Positions 47,511 through 58,210 of a stretch of DNA of 64,000 nt are shown here, piece by piece. Origin of the DNA: Arthrobacter cryoconiti (GTDB lineage: Bacteria; Actinomycetota; Actinomycetes; Actinomycetales; Micrococcaceae); contig NZ_JAJJBU010000032.1 of NCBI RefSeq assembly GCF_020905375.1, positions 1-64,000 of the forward strand, written 5' to 3'. The translations under genes and the position numbers were made by a program. The notes under the pieces are model-generated. The model did not search any database and was not told the origin of the DNA. It worked only from the letters and a program-made list of their open reading frames with translations. Numbering within the stretch: the first letter of the stretch is position 1; every line of letters starts with the position of its first letter.

Positions 47511-48802
47511 CAATGCCTACCGTTGCACTTAGCGAGCATCCGGCCGGAGCCGCACCCGCTCAAGGAAACGCCGTTCAGAACTTGGGCGTACATTCCGAAG
47601 TTGGCAAATTGCGCCAAGTGATCACTCACCGGCCAGGCGCTGAGCTCAGCCGGCTGACACCGCAGAACCGCGAGGAACTGCTCTTCGATGACGTTCTGTG
47701 GCCGGCCCGAGCCCGCTCGGAGCACGATGGCTTCGCAGACGTCATGGTCTCACGCGGGATCGAAGTCCATCATTTTTCCGATCTTTTGGCGCAGACCATG
47801 GAGATCAAAGAGGCCAGAGACTTCGTCCTTGATCGACTCTGCACACCGGATTCATTCGGACCAACATTTTCACCACACCTTCGCAGTTTCTTAGCCACTC
47901 AAGCGCCTGACAGGCTGGTCGAGTTGCTCATAGGCGGCATCCTGGCGGAGGACCTTCCGGACGCATCTGAACCGAGCCTCTATGGGCAAGCCCTCAGCGC
48001 CGACGGGTTCCTAGTCGCCCCCGTGCCAAACTCTTTGTTCCCCCGGGATAGTTCTGCCTGGATCTATGGTGGGGTCAACGTCAACGTAATGGCCAAGCCC
48101 GCCCGTGTTCGCGAAACTGATCACGTCCGTGCGATCTACAAATATCACCCAATGTTCGCCCAGAGCACCTTCCTTGAGTACAACGTTGATGAAAGCAGGA
48201 TCCACTCCACCATTGAAGGTGGTGACATCCATGTCTTGGGATACGGGTGCGTGCTCATCGGCATGGGCGAGCGGACAAGCCCAATGGCCGTCGAACTACT
48301 CGCCCGGCAGTTGTTCGCCACGGGGCAGGCGACCTCCGTGATCGCCATTAAACTCCCAAAGTCACACGCTCTGATGCATTTGGACACGCTCATGACCATG
48401 GTCGATGTTGACACTTTCGTGCTGTATCCCAACGTCGAAGAATCATCATTGCGGGCATGGAAGATCACGGCCACACAGGAGCCAGCAAGTGGAGCACTCC
48501 TGGTGGGTCCGGAGCGAGGGCTCTTTGAGCTCATCAGCGAAGCCCTGGGAAAGCCCACATTACGGATACTGAAAGCGGACGAAGACAGTAGAGCCGCGGA
48601 GCGGGAGCAATGGGATGACGCCAATAACTACCTAACGCTCGAGCCCGGAGTGGTCATCGGCTACGACCGAAACGTCGCCACCAACACCCTGTTACGTAAA
48701 AACGGGATAGAGGTCATTACCGTGGCCGGTAGTGAACTGGGCCGTGGTCGCGGCGGATCGCGCTGCATGTCCTGTCCCATCCAGCGCGACACCGCAGAGT
48801 AG
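47507..48802 (+). CDS. arcA: Arginine deiminase
   Basis: A 431-residue guanidino-modifying enzyme converting arginine to citrulline and ammonia. It starts near [35 protein letters not shown] and [11 protein letters not shown] bind the guanidinium, [10 protein letters not shown] has the catalytic His, and C420 in GSRCMSCP is the nucleophile. All are present, and the length is usual. First enzyme of the ADI pathway, cytosolic. Overlaps the antiporter by 4 bp and is followed 10 bp later by arcB. Ammonia release also counters acid. Confidence 0.96.
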   Translation: MTMPTVALSEHPAGAAPAQGNAVQNLGVHSEVGKLRQVITHRPGAELSRLTPQNREELLFDDVLWPARARSEHDGFADVMVSRGIEVHHFSDLLAQTMEIKEARDFVLDRLCTPDSFGPTFSPHLRSFLATQAPDRLVELLIGGILAEDLPDASEPSLYGQALSADGFLVAPVPNSLFPRDSSAWIYGGVNVNVMAKPARVRETDHVRAIYKYHPMFAQSTFLEYNVDESRIHSTIEGGDIHVLGYGCVLIGMGERTSPMAVELLARQLFATGQATSVIAIKLPKSHALMHLDTLMTMVDVDTFVLYPNVEESSLRAWKITATQEPASGALLVGPERGLFELISEALGKPTLRILKADEDSRAAEREQWDDANNYLTLEPGVVIGYDRNVATNTLLRKNGIEVITVAGSELGRGRGGSRCMSCPIQRDTAE

Positions 48803-48812
48803 GGACACCCCC

Positions 48813-49844
48813 ATGACCATCACAACGACTCCGCAGACAGCCACTATCAAGCATCTGCTGCGTGACACCGACCTCTCCCGCCCCGTCTATGAGCAGCTAC
48901 TAGCGGACGCCGCCCTCCTCAAGCGAGAAAAAGCCTCCGGGAGCATTCAGCCACACTTGTGCGGGCTCAACGTCGCCGTCATTTTCGAAAAGCCCTCGAC
49001 GCGTACACGCAGCGCCTTTGAAGTGGCACTGCACGAGGAGGGGGCCGGATGTACCTACATGGATTCAGCGAGCAGTCACTTGGGCAGCTCCGAGTCATTC
49101 GAGGACACGGCGCACGTGCTGAGCCGTTTTTTCGACGGCATCGCCTACCGCGGGTTCGCCCAGAGTGGGGTCGATCAACTCGCCGAGCATGGTTCAATCC
49201 CCGTCTGGAATGCACTTACTAATGAATGGCATCCCACTCAGGCACTGGCTGACATGCTCACGATGCGAGAGACCAGCGAAAAACCACTCAAGGACATCGT
49301 TGTCACGTTCCTCGGCGACGGTCACAACAATGTGGCCAACAGCCTCATGACGTCCGCGGCAATCCTCGGCATGGATGTGAGAATCGGGGCCCCAGAACTC
49401 CTCCAACCAGACCCAGCAGTCATCGACGCCGCACGTCTTATAGCGAGCCGTTCCGGGGCTCGGATCACTGTCACCACCGATGTTAACGCCGCGATCGCCG
49501 GAGCTGACTTTCTCTACACGGACGTCTGGGTGAGCATGGGTGAATCTGATGAGCTCTGGGATCAGCGTGTTCCGTTGCTCTTGCCCTACCGTATTGACGT
49601 GGATCTGATGCATGGGACCGGAAATGCGAAGACTCAGTTCCTGCACTGCTTGCCCAGCATCCATGACAGCACCACGGTCTTGGGGAAGAAGATCTACGAT
49701 CGCTTCGGACTGGACGGGGCTGAAGTGAGCAATGACGTCTTCCGCTCCCCCGCCTCACGTGTCTACGACCAGGCCGAGAACCGCATGCATACCATCAAGG
49801 CGATCATGCTCGCGTCCTTCGCCCCGATGAATACCGGCAGCTGA
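48813..49844 (+). CDS. arcB: Ornithine carbamoyltransferase, catabolic
   Basis: A 343-residue transcarbamylase. The phosphate loop STRTR is at about 62-66, HPTQALADMLT and DVWVSMGES follow, and HCLPSIHD carries the HCLP signature. In this operon it works in the phosphorolytic direction: citrulline to ornithine and carbamoyl phosphate. The frame opens inside arcA at 48732; the ATG at 48813 gives the standard start, 10 bp after arcA. Between arcA and arcC its catabolic role is clear from context; the sequence alone would not separate it from the biosynthetic enzyme. Confidence 0.96.
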   Translation: MTITTTPQTATIKHLLRDTDLSRPVYEQLLADAALLKREKASGSIQPHLCGLNVAVIFEKPSTRTRSAFEVALHEEGAGCTYMDSASSHLGSSESFEDTAHVLSRFFDGIAYRGFAQSGVDQLAEHGSIPVWNALTNEWHPTQALADMLTMRETSEKPLKDIVVTFLGDGHNNVANSLMTSAAILGMDVRIGAPELLQPDPAVIDAARLIASRSGARITVTTDVNAAIAGADFLYTDVWVSMGESDELWDQRVPLLLPYRIDVDLMHGTGNAKTQFLHCLPSIHDSTTVLGKKIYDRFGLDGAEVSNDVFRSPASRVYDQAENRMHTIKAIMLASFAPMNTGS

Positions 49845-49845
49845 T

Positions 49846-50757
49846 ATGAGGATCGTGGTCGCGCTGGGCGGTAACGCCTTGCTAGAGAGAAAGGACAAGC
49901 CAGATGCCGCCGTCGAACGCCACCATATCCGTGACGCAGCAGCAGCGCTGGCCCCTTTGGCTCACGATCATCAACTCATTATTTGTCACGGAAATGGTCC
50001 TCAAGTGGGGCTGTTAGCGATGGAGAGTGAAGCCGATCCCGCACTGAGCCGGCCCTATCCACTAGATGCGCTTGGAGCCCAGACTCAGGGCATGATCGGT
50101 TACTGGCTCACCCAGGAACTGCGCAATTGCGGTGTCGTGAGCCCCATCGTCGCCGTCATCACCCAAACTCTGGTTGATTCGTTCGATCCAGGGTTTGCCT
50201 CTCCGACGAAGTTCATTGGACGCTCCTATTCCCATCAGGAAGCTCTGGAGCTGGCCGCACGCCATGGCTGGGAGGTGCGTGCCGACGGCGCCCGGTGGCG
50301 TCGGGTGGTTGCCTCGCCGCGGCCTATCGGAATCATCGAACAAGACTCCATTTCACGTCTTTTAGACCTAGGCACAGTGGTCGTGTGTGGCGGCGGTGGC
50401 GGATCTCCCGTGATCTTGGATCCCGCAGGCCAGCTGCGTGGAGTTGAGGCTGTGGTCGATAAGGACTATACCTCCGCACGCATTGCCGTCAACGTGGGTG
50501 CGGACAGACTGCTCCTGCTCACCGACGTCGAAGCCGTGATGAATGACTTCGGAACGCCAGCAGCACGTGCCATTGATCGCATCAGCGTTGACGAACTAGC
50601 AACGCTGAACCTGCCAGCCGGTTCGATGGGGCCCAAGGTCGCGGCAGCGGCATGGTTTACAGCCCGAACCTCTCACCCGTCTGCCATTGGGGCCCTCGTA
50701 CAGGGCGCCGAAGTTCTGAGCGGGCGCGCAGGAACCACCATCACGTCTCACCCATGA
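49846..50757 (+). CDS. arcC: Carbamate kinase
   Basis: A 303-residue amino-acid kinase family protein. [14 protein letters not shown] opens it, [65 protein letters not shown] and [12 protein letters not shown] follow, all diagnostic. It makes ATP from ADP and carbamoyl phosphate, the energy-yielding step of the ADI pathway. It starts 1 bp after the arcB stop. The phosphoketolase gene comes next after only 16 bp, so this and the following genes are likely co-transcribed. Confidence 0.96.
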   Translation: MRIVVALGGNALLERKDKPDAAVERHHIRDAAAALAPLAHDHQLIICHGNGPQVGLLAMESEADPALSRPYPLDALGAQTQGMIGYWLTQELRNCGVVSPIVAVITQTLVDSFDPGFASPTKFIGRSYSHQEALELAARHGWEVRADGARWRRVVASPRPIGIIEQDSISRLLDLGTVVVCGGGGGSPVILDPAGQLRGVEAVVDKDYTSARIAVNVGADRLLLLTDVEAVMNDFGTPAARAIDRISVDELATLNLPAGSMGPKVAAAAWFTARTSHPSAIGALVQGAEVLSGRAGTTITSHP

Positions 50758-50773
50758 CAAAAGGAGTAAGCGC

Positions 50774-53230
50774 ATGACTGAGCCGAAAAAGACCACCAAC
50801 ACAGCAATTTCCGTCCCCGCCGCAGCAGCACACCCAGAAGGCACCGCACTGGAGCAGGTTCTAGATCCACACTTGTTATCCAGAATGGATGCGTACTGGC
50901 GTGCGGCCAACTATCTGTCCGTGGGACAGATCTATCTTTATGAAAATCCCTTACTCAAACGTCCCTTGGTGTTCTCTGATGTGAAGCCTCTGGTGGTCGG
51001 TCATTGGGGAACAACACCGGGCCAGAATTTCATCTACGTGCACTTGAACAGGGTGATCGTCAAATACGGGCTGGACATGTTTTATGTCGCAGGGCCCGGG
51101 CATGGTGGGCCTGCGCTGGTAGCCAACACGTACCTAGAAGGTAGCTATTCGCAGATCTACCCTGACATCAGCCAGGATGAACAAGGGATGAAGAAGCTGT
51201 TCAAGCAGTTTTCTTTCCCGGGCGGTATTTCAAGCCATGTCGCTCCCACCACCCCAGGCTCCATCCATGAAGGCGGAGAGCTCGGCTACTCACTCAGCCA
51301 CGCCTTTGGTGCCGCTTTCGATAATCCTGAGCTGATTGTTGCCTGCGTGGTCGGCGATGGTGAGGCAGAGACCGGCCCTCTGGCTACTGCATGGCAGTCC
51401 ACAAAGTTCCTCAACCCGGTCAGTGACGGGGCGGTCCTTCCGATCCTGCATCTCAACGGCTATAAGATCAGCAATCCAACCGTGCTAGCCCGGATTGAGC
51501 ACGAGGAATTGGACCAGTTCTTACGTGGCTGTGGCTGGGATCCGCGCTACGTCGAAGGCGATGATCCAGAAGTGATGCACCAGCTGATGGCCAGCGTTCT
51601 GGATGAAGCCATCGAAGATGTGCGCTCAATCCAGTCTGATGCCCGCGTGGATGGCTGCACACTGCGACCACGCTGGCCCATGATCGTGCTGCGCTCCCCC
51701 AAAGGCTGGACCGGACCGAAAATGGTTGACGGGGTGCAGATCGAAGGCACCTACCGCTCACACCAAGTGCCCCTACTTGTGGATGAGGCACATCCTGGGC
51801 ACGTTCAACAGCTAGAAGATTGGATGCGCAGCTACAGGCCAGAAGAGCTTTTCGATGACAACGGCCGGTTGCTGCCCGCTCTCGCAGAGCTAGCCCCTTC
51901 CGGAGAACAACGGATGGGCTCCAACCCACACACCAACGGCGGGTTGCTCTTGGTGGAACTGCGGATGCCCGATTTCCGTGTCCACGCAGTTGCGGTCACC
52001 GTTCCTGGGGCGGTGACAGCTCAGGACACACGTGTCTTGGGAGGTTTTCTGCGCGATGTCATCTCGCTGAATACGGAACGACGCAACTTTCGCGTCTTTG
52101 GCCCCGACGAAACTCTTTCAAACATGTTAGATGCGGTTTTTGAGGTCACAGACCGACAATGGGAAGCTAGCGTCGTCGAAGGGGATCAGTCACTGGCACC
52201 ATCCGGGATGGTGCTGGATTCGATGCTCTCTGAGCACCAATGCCAAGGATGGTTGGAAGGCTATTTGCTCACCGGCCGGCACGGGCTGTTCAACTGCTAC
52301 GAGGCATTCATACACATCGTCGACTCCATGTTTAATCAGCATGCAAAATGGCTCAAAATTACCAAGGCTCTTCCTTGGCGGCGTGACATTTCTTCGCTTA
52401 ACTACCTGTTGGCTTCGCACGTGTGGCAGCAGGATCACAATGGCTTCACCCACCAGGATCCCGGTTTCCTTGACCATGTGGTCAATAAGAAGGCAGATAT
52501 CGTCCGGGTCTACCTCCCACCGGATGCCAACTGCCTGCTCTCTGTAGCCGATCATTGTTTGCGAAGCCGCCACTACGTCAATGTCATCGTCGCCGGCAAG
52601 CACGCGATGCCGCAGTGGCTTTCCATGGCGGAAGCTGAGCTCCACTGCACGAAAGGAATAGGGATCTGGGAGTGGGCCAGCAACGACAAAGGGACTGAAC
52701 CCGACGTCGTTCTGGCGTGTTGTGGGGACACGCCCACACTTGAGGTACTTGGTGCCGTCTCCATCCTGCATGAATATTTGCCTGAGCTAAAAATAAGGGT
52801 GGTAAACGTGGTGGATTTGATGAAACTCCAATCTGCCAGCGAGCATCCACACGGCCTCTCCGATGCCGATTACGATTCGTTGTTCACAAAAGACAAACAC
52901 ATTGTGTTCGCCTTCCACGGATATCCGAGCCTTATCCACCGCCTCACGTACCGGCGCACCAATCACAACTTGCATGTGCGCGGGTATAACGAAGAGGGCA
53001 CCATCACCACACCCTTTGACATGCGCGTACAGAACCGCTTGGACCGTTTTCATCTAGTCCAAGACGTGATCGATCGGCTGCCACAGCTTGGCTCAACCGG
53101 AGACTACCTCAAAGAAAGAATGGCCAATAAGCTGATCGAACACAATTTTTACATCAATCAACACGGCCAGGACCTCCCGGAGATCCGTAACTGGACTTGG
53201 GCCCCCCACGGTGCGGAAAATGCCAGCTGA
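50774..53230 (+). CDS. xfp: Phosphoketolase
   Basis: An 818-residue thiamine diphosphate enzyme splitting xylulose 5-phosphate (and perhaps fructose 6-phosphate) with phosphate into acetyl phosphate. The N-terminal domain has [18 protein letters not shown] and [17 protein letters not shown], the ThDP motif begins [11 protein letters not shown] at about 194. The remaining family hallmarks [18 protein letters not shown] and [12 protein letters not shown] follow. Length and motifs are intact. With acetate kinase, acetyl phosphate yields ATP, so it extends the substrate-level energy theme of the operon. It follows arcC by 16 bp and precedes the H+-ATPase by 37 bp. An AAAGGAG box precedes the ATG. 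Confidence 0.95.
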   Translation: MTEPKKTTNTAISVPAAAAHPEGTALEQVLDPHLLSRMDAYWRAANYLSVGQIYLYENPLLKRPLVFSDVKPLVVGHWGTTPGQNFIYVHLNRVIVKYGLDMFYVAGPGHGGPALVANTYLEGSYSQIYPDISQDEQGMKKLFKQFSFPGGISSHVAPTTPGSIHEGGELGYSLSHAFGAAFDNPELIVACVVGDGEAETGPLATAWQSTKFLNPVSDGAVLPILHLNGYKISNPTVLARIEHEELDQFLRGCGWDPRYVEGDDPEVMHQLMASVLDEAIEDVRSIQSDARVDGCTLRPRWPMIVLRSPKGWTGPKMVDGVQIEGTYRSHQVPLLVDEAHPGHVQQLEDWMRSYRPEELFDDNGRLLPALAELAPSGEQRMGSNPHTNGGLLLVELRMPDFRVHAVAVTVPGAVTAQDTRVLGGFLRDVISLNTERRNFRVFGPDETLSNMLDAVFEVTDRQWEASVVEGDQSLAPSGMVLDSMLSEHQCQGWLEGYLLTGRHGLFNCYEAFIHIVDSMFNQHAKWLKITKALPWRRDISSLNYLLASHVWQQDHNGFTHQDPGFLDHVVNKKADIVRVYLPPDANCLLSVADHCLRSRHYVNVIVAGKHAMPQWLSMAEAELHCTKGIGIWEWASNDKGTEPDVVLACCGDTPTLEVLGAVSILHEYLPELKIRVVNVVDLMKLQSASEHPHGLSDADYDSLFTKDKHIVFAFHGYPSLIHRLTYRRTNHNLHVRGYNEEGTITTPFDMRVQNRLDRFHLVQDVIDRLPQLGSTGDYLKERMANKLIEHNFYINQHGQDLPEIRNWTWAPHGAENAS

Positions 53231-53267
53231 TACAGTGTCAGCATTCGTCCCGGGAGGAACCGGGAAC

Positions 53268-55727
53268 ATGAACACGCCTGCAGAAAGCTTGAAGACGCTG
53301 CCGCTGCCGGAAGTGGAGCGGCTCCTGAATACTTCCGCTGCGGGAATCACGAGTGTCGACGCCGCGAAACGACTCCTCAGCTTTGGGCCAAACGAGATCA
53401 CGGAGCACAAGCGCAATCCGCTCTTGCAATTCCTCTCATACTTTTGGGGACCGATCCCGTGGATGATCGAGGCCGCGGTGATCCTCTCCGGCGCGGTAGG
53501 ACACTGGCCCGACTTTTTCATCATCTTCGCACTGCTGCTGGCCAATGGCGTGGTTGGTTACGCGGAGGAGCATCAAGCTGGCAACGCCATTGCAGCGTTG
53601 AAAGCCAAACTGGCTATCACTGCTCGTGTGCGGCGCGATGGTGAATGGGCAGCCCTGGCCGCCTACGATCTAGTCCCAGGGGATGTGATCCGGCTGCGGC
53701 AGGGGGACATCATCCCCGCGGATGCCCGTCTTCTTGACGGGACACAAATTGAGGTCGATCAATCTGCCCTCACCGGAGAGTCCTTGCCCATCACGTGTTC
53801 ACCGAGCGATCCGGTGTACTCGGGATCGATCATTCGGCGCGGAGAAACCGGAGCGCTTGTCTATGCAACCGGAACGCACACGTACTTCGGAAAGACTGCC
53901 CAACTTGTTGCCGACGCCCGCACCGTCAGCCACTTCCAAAAAGCCGTCCTGAAGATCGGCAACTACCTCATAGCTCTGGCGGGCGTGTTCGTGGCGGTGA
54001 TAGTGCTCGTCTCCCTGATGCGTGGGGACGCACTCTTGACCACGCTGGAGTTCGCACTTGTGCTCACGGTTGCTGCGATCCCGGTTGCCATGCCCACGGT
54101 GCTTTCGGTGACCATGGCTGTTGGTGCCCGGCTGCTAGCTCGCAAGAAGGCGATCGTGAGCAGACTTGTCGCCATTGAAGAGCTTGCTGGCGTGGACATC
54201 CTGTGCGCGGACAAGACAGGCACACTAACGCAGAATTCACTCACGCTCGGTGAACCGTTCGCTCTGGAACCAGCCAGCAGTTCCGACGTCATCTTGGCAG
54301 CGGCGCTGGCCTCTCGGGACGATAACGAAGACCCCATCGATTTAGCCATTTTAGCTGCGTTGAAAGAGGACAACTCACTAGAGCCATACACAATCAGCCA
54401 CTTCGAACCTTTTAACTCGGTCGATAAACGCACCGAAGCCACCGTGCACACCAACGACGGGAAGACGTTCAAGGTCAGCAAGGGCGCGCCGCAGGTCATC
54501 CTCAACCTAGCTACCGGAAGCGCCAAAAACACGACGGCCATAGAAGCTGCGGTCAACGATTTCGCTAGCCGCGGCTACCGCTCCCTAGGGGTAGCCCGGA
54601 CCGATGACGAGGATCGCTGGGAGTTTTTGGGGGTGCTCCCCCTCTTCGACCCACCCCGTCCGGACGCCGCCGCCACGATCGCCACCGCCACAACCATGGG
54701 CGTACGCGTAAAGATGGTCACCGGGGACGCAATCGCCATCGCCAAAGAGACCGCGGCCAAACTCGGTCTGGGCACCAATATCCTGGATGCCGCGGGTCTG
54801 GGCGACGTGAAGAAGCAGGAGAGTCCTGAGAGCGTACGCACCATAGAAACCGCAGATGGGTTCGCCCAAGTCTTTCCCGAGCACAAATACCACATCATCG
54901 ACGTCCTCCAACAGCGTGGCCACATCGTTGCGATGACCGGCGACGGCGTCAATGACGCCCCTGCCCTCAAAAAGGCCGACTGCGGTATAGCCGTTTCCGG
55001 CGCTACGGATGCAGCCCGCGCCGCCGCCGCGATCGTTTTACTCACCCCTGGTCTCGCTGTGATCATCGACGCGATCAAAGAGAGTCGCAAGATTTTTCAG
55101 CGGATGAATTCCTACGCCATGTACCGCATTGCCGAAACGCTGCGTGTGCTCCTTTTTGTGACCGGATCTATCCTTGTCTTCAATTTCTTTCCCGTCACAG
55201 CCATCATGATTGTGATGCTGGCACTGCTCAACGACGGCGCAATTCTCTCAATCGCCTATGACAACGTCCATTTCAAGATGAAGCCCGAAGTCTGGAACAT
55301 GCGTATGGTGTTGGGGATCGCAACCGTCCTAGGCGTGGTGGGCCCTATCGCCGCCTTCTCCTTGTTCTACCTCGGCGAGCGAGTGTTCGCATTGGACCGT
55401 CCACACTTGCAGACCATGATGTACCTAATGCTTTCGGTCGCCGGTCACCTCACCATCTTCCTCACCCGCACTCGCGGCCCGTTCTGGTCAATCCGGCCAG
55501 CTCCCATCGTGTGGATGGCAGTGCTGGGAACCCAGATAGTGGCGACACTTATAGCCGTCTATGGATTGTTTATGACTCCACTGGGCTGGGGTTGGGCAGC
55601 GTTCGTCTGGGGCTATGCCATCCTTTGGGCACTGGTTAGCGACCGTGTCAAACTTCTCGCCTACCGCGTCCTTGATTCTGCCAACGCACACTCTTCGCCT
55701 CATCCATCCGAACAGTCGGTTTATTAA
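53268..55727 (+). CDS. Plasma-membrane proton-efflux P-type ATPase (P-IIIA)
   Basis: An 819-residue P-type ATPase like fungal and archaeal Pma1 proton pumps. TGES (actuator loop) is at 169-172, VAAIPVAMPTVLSVTMAVGA in helix 4, phosphorylation motif CADKTGTLTQN (D315), and GDGVND at 558-563. The C-terminal helices end in MTPLGWGWAAFVWGYAILWALVSDRV. Gradient generation or acid export is likely. The ATG at 53268 has GGAGGAA; the frame opens earlier inside xfp. Pma1-type pumps are rare in actinobacteria, and its place after an ammonia-producing ADI operon and a phosphoketolase suggests a pH/energy role. Confidence 0.92.
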   Translation: MNTPAESLKTLPLPEVERLLNTSAAGITSVDAAKRLLSFGPNEITEHKRNPLLQFLSYFWGPIPWMIEAAVILSGAVGHWPDFFIIFALLLANGVVGYAEEHQAGNAIAALKAKLAITARVRRDGEWAALAAYDLVPGDVIRLRQGDIIPADARLLDGTQIEVDQSALTGESLPITCSPSDPVYSGSIIRRGETGALVYATGTHTYFGKTAQLVADARTVSHFQKAVLKIGNYLIALAGVFVAVIVLVSLMRGDALLTTLEFALVLTVAAIPVAMPTVLSVTMAVGARLLARKKAIVSRLVAIEELAGVDILCADKTGTLTQNSLTLGEPFALEPASSSDVILAAALASRDDNEDPIDLAILAALKEDNSLEPYTISHFEPFNSVDKRTEATVHTNDGKTFKVSKGAPQVILNLATGSAKNTTAIEAAVNDFASRGYRSLGVARTDDEDRWEFLGVLPLFDPPRPDAAATIATATTMGVRVKMVTGDAIAIAKETAAKLGLGTNILDAAGLGDVKKQESPESVRTIETADGFAQVFPEHKYHIIDVLQQRGHIVAMTGDGVNDAPALKKADCGIAVSGATDAARAAAAIVLLTPGLAVIIDAIKESRKIFQRMNSYAMYRIAETLRVLLFVTGSILVFNFFPVTAIMIVMLALLNDGAILSIAYDNVHFKMKPEVWNMRMVLGIATVLGVVGPIAAFSLFYLGERVFALDRPHLQTMMYLMLSVAGHLTIFLTRTRGPFWSIRPAPIVWMAVLGTQIVATLIAVYGLFMTPLGWGWAAFVWGYAILWALVSDRVKLLAYRVLDSANAHSSPHPSEQSVY

Positions 55728-55751
55728 CGCCCGCCTCATGAAAGGTTTCAG

Positions 55752-58160
55752 ATGATCAATCATCCGGCGTACACGCGGGAGCCTTGGTGTCTTCGCGAGA
55801 CCTGCCTTGACCTCGATGTGCTGGCGCAAAGCGAATCTCTATTTGCGCTATCTAACGGTCATTTGGGATGGCGTGGAAACCTGGATGAAGGGGAACCTCA
55901 CGGTCTCCCGGGAACGTATCTGAACGGGGTATACGAGTCCCGGCCCATGCCTTACGCCGAAGCGGGCTACGGATACCCTGAAGCCGGGCAGACTGTCATC
56001 GATGTCACCAACGGCAAACTCATCCGTCTACTGGTCGATGACCAGCCCTTCGATATCAGGTACGGGGACGTCCTCTCCCACGAACGTGTTCTTGACTTTC
56101 GGTCCGGACTGCTGACCCGTGAGGTCCACTGGGTATCCCCGGGTGGGCATGGCGTGCGGGTGAAATCTCAGCGGCTGGTGTCTCTGACACAACGCGCCAT
56201 AGCCGCAATCTGCTACGAGGTGCAAGCACTAGACCAAGAGGTTCGGATAGTACTCCAGTCCGAGTTGGTGGCCAATGAGGCATTACCGCCCAACGGAGGT
56301 GATCCTCGCGAGGCCGCCGCACTTTTATCACCTTTAACGTCGGAGCGCCATGACTGCCAAGGCTTGGGTGGATCGCTGCTCCACCACACCCAGGTCAGCG
56401 GACTGCGTGTGGGCGCTGCTATGGCACACACGGTCCACGGTCCGGCCGCTGACGCGTTAGACCGGCAGAAGGTCACAACGCTCGAAGAAAAGCACGCGGT
56501 CACTGTCTATGCGGAGAGCTTCCCCGATCTGGCACGGGTGACGTTCACGACCACCCTAAAACCAGGACAACGACTGCGGCTCATCAAATTCGTCGCGTAC
56601 GGCTGGTCAGCAATTCGCTCCCAGCCGGCAGTTGCCGATCAGATCGTTGCCGCGCTCGCGGGCGCGCAGCAGAGCGGATGGGATGGTTTGGTGGCCGCGC
56701 AGCGAACGTATCTGGATGACTTCTGGGCACGGGCGGATGTCAGCCTAGACGGTGATGCCCGTGTGCAACAGGCAGTGCGGTTTGCCTTGTTTCACTTGCT
56801 GCAGGCAGGCGCTAGAGCCGAGGGCCGAGCCATTGCAGCGAAGGGATTGACCGGGCCCGGTTACGACGGCCACGCCTTTTGGGACACCGAAAGTTATGTT
56901 CTGCAGGTGCTTAGTTACACAGTGCCCGAAGCCGCACGCGATGCCCTGCGGTGGCGGCATTCAATTCTGCCCCAAGCGTGTAAGCGAGCTGCGCAGCTCG
57001 GGCTGGCAGGGGCAGTCTTTCCGTGGCGCACCATCGACGGGGAAGAGTGTTCCGGGTACTGGCCGGCAGGCACGGCAGCGTTCCACGTCGGGGCAGACAT
57101 CGCCGATGCTGTGGTGCGCTATGTCAATGTCACCGGCGACCACACGTTCGAGCATGATGTTGGTATTGAGCTCTTGGTGCAAACGGCACGGCTATGGTCC
57201 TCATTGGGACATTACGATGCGCAGGGTGGTTTCTGCATCGACGGGGTGAGCGGTCCAGACGAATATTCAGCGGTGGCAGATAACAACGTCTACACCAATC
57301 TCATGGCGGCCCACAATCTCCGCAGCGCGGCCGACGCCGCCAGCCGCTACCCGGATCAGGCTCGAGAACTCAACGTTGACGAGGCGGAATCTGGAGCCTG
57401 GCTCGCTATGGCATGCTCCATGGTCATCTGCTATGACCGCAAACTGGGGGTGCACCCCCAATCCGAGGGATTCACCCGTCACGCGATCTGGGACTTTGCT
57501 GCGACCTCCGCGGAGCAGTACCCCTTGATGTTGCACGTGCCCTATTTCGATCTTTACCGCAAACAAGTCCTCAAACAAGCCGATCTCGTCCTTGCCATGC
57601 ATCTGCGCGGGGAGGCTTTCACTGCCGCGCAAAAGGCTCGCAACTTCGCCTATTATGAAGCACTCACAGTCCGCGATTCATCCCTGTCTGCCTGCACTCA
57701 AGCGGTATTGGCCGCGGAGACTGGTCATCTGGAACTAGCGTATGACTACCTGAGCGAAGCCGCTTTGATGGACTTGGGCGACCTTGAACACAACACCCGC
57801 GACGGACTGCACGCAGCGTCACTCGCTGGAACCTGGATAGCGCTCGTTCCTGGCCTGGCTGGCCTGCGTGAACGTGAAGGCACACTGGCTTTCACTCCCC
57901 GGCTGCCTCCGGGCATCACCGGGTTGAGAGTCAATCTCTGCGTACGTGGGCAGCGGTTGAGGGTGTCAATTACACTGAGCACCACAACCTACAGCTTGTA
58001 TAACGGCGAGCCGCTGTCCCTTGTCCACAATGGCGTCCCTTTTACGGTTAAGTGCGGGATCCCGATTAGCCTGCCGACTGCGGTCCGTCAGAAGGCTGTG
58101 GGTCAGGAGCCGACGCAGCCCGTCGGCCGAGCCCCGGAGCACCAGCACGCCAGACCCTAA
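55752..58160 (+). CDS. Glycoside hydrolase family 65 (disaccharide phosphorylase type)
   Basis: An 802-residue GH65 protein. An N-terminal beta-sandwich (EPWCLRETCLDLDVLAQSESLFALSNGHLGWRG) leads to an (alpha/alpha)6 barrel. FWDTESYVLQVLSYTVPEAARDALRWR, the GAVFPWRTIDGEECSGYW block and SGPDEYSAVADNNVYTNLMA carry the acid Glu (about 504). A C-terminal beta domain with FTPRLPPGITGLRVNLCVRG follows. Members phosphorolyse maltose, trehalose, kojibiose or nigerose. Phosphorolysis saves one ATP per disaccharide, which suits the operon's energy theme. Which disaccharide is used cannot be told. Last gene of the run, 24 bp after the ATPase. Confidence 0.9.
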   Translation: MINHPAYTREPWCLRETCLDLDVLAQSESLFALSNGHLGWRGNLDEGEPHGLPGTYLNGVYESRPMPYAEAGYGYPEAGQTVIDVTNGKLIRLLVDDQPFDIRYGDVLSHERVLDFRSGLLTREVHWVSPGGHGVRVKSQRLVSLTQRAIAAICYEVQALDQEVRIVLQSELVANEALPPNGGDPREAAALLSPLTSERHDCQGLGGSLLHHTQVSGLRVGAAMAHTVHGPAADALDRQKVTTLEEKHAVTVYAESFPDLARVTFTTTLKPGQRLRLIKFVAYGWSAIRSQPAVADQIVAALAGAQQSGWDGLVAAQRTYLDDFWARADVSLDGDARVQQAVRFALFHLLQAGARAEGRAIAAKGLTGPGYDGHAFWDTESYVLQVLSYTVPEAARDALRWRHSILPQACKRAAQLGLAGAVFPWRTIDGEECSGYWPAGTAAFHVGADIADAVVRYVNVTGDHTFEHDVGIELLVQTARLWSSLGHYDAQGGFCIDGVSGPDEYSAVADNNVYTNLMAAHNLRSAADAASRYPDQARELNVDEAESGAWLAMACSMVICYDRKLGVHPQSEGFTRHAIWDFAATSAEQYPLMLHVPYFDLYRKQVLKQADLVLAMHLRGEAFTAAQKARNFAYYEALTVRDSSLSACTQAVLAAETGHLELAYDYLSEAALMDLGDLEHNTRDGLHAASLAGTWIALVPGLAGLREREGTLAFTPRLPPGITGLRVNLCVRGQRLRVSITLSTTTYSLYNGEPLSLVHNGVPFTVKCGIPISLPTAVRQKAVGQEPTQPVGRAPEHQHARP

Positions 58161-58210
58161 TGAATGGGCGAGTCTTACAGTTCGCCAGAGTGGGCGCTCC
58201 TGAACGTCAT

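Noticed and set aside
58166-58186. GGCGA...TCGCC as terminator after the GH65 gene
   Set aside because: Five base pairs with a 10-nt loop; not convincing.
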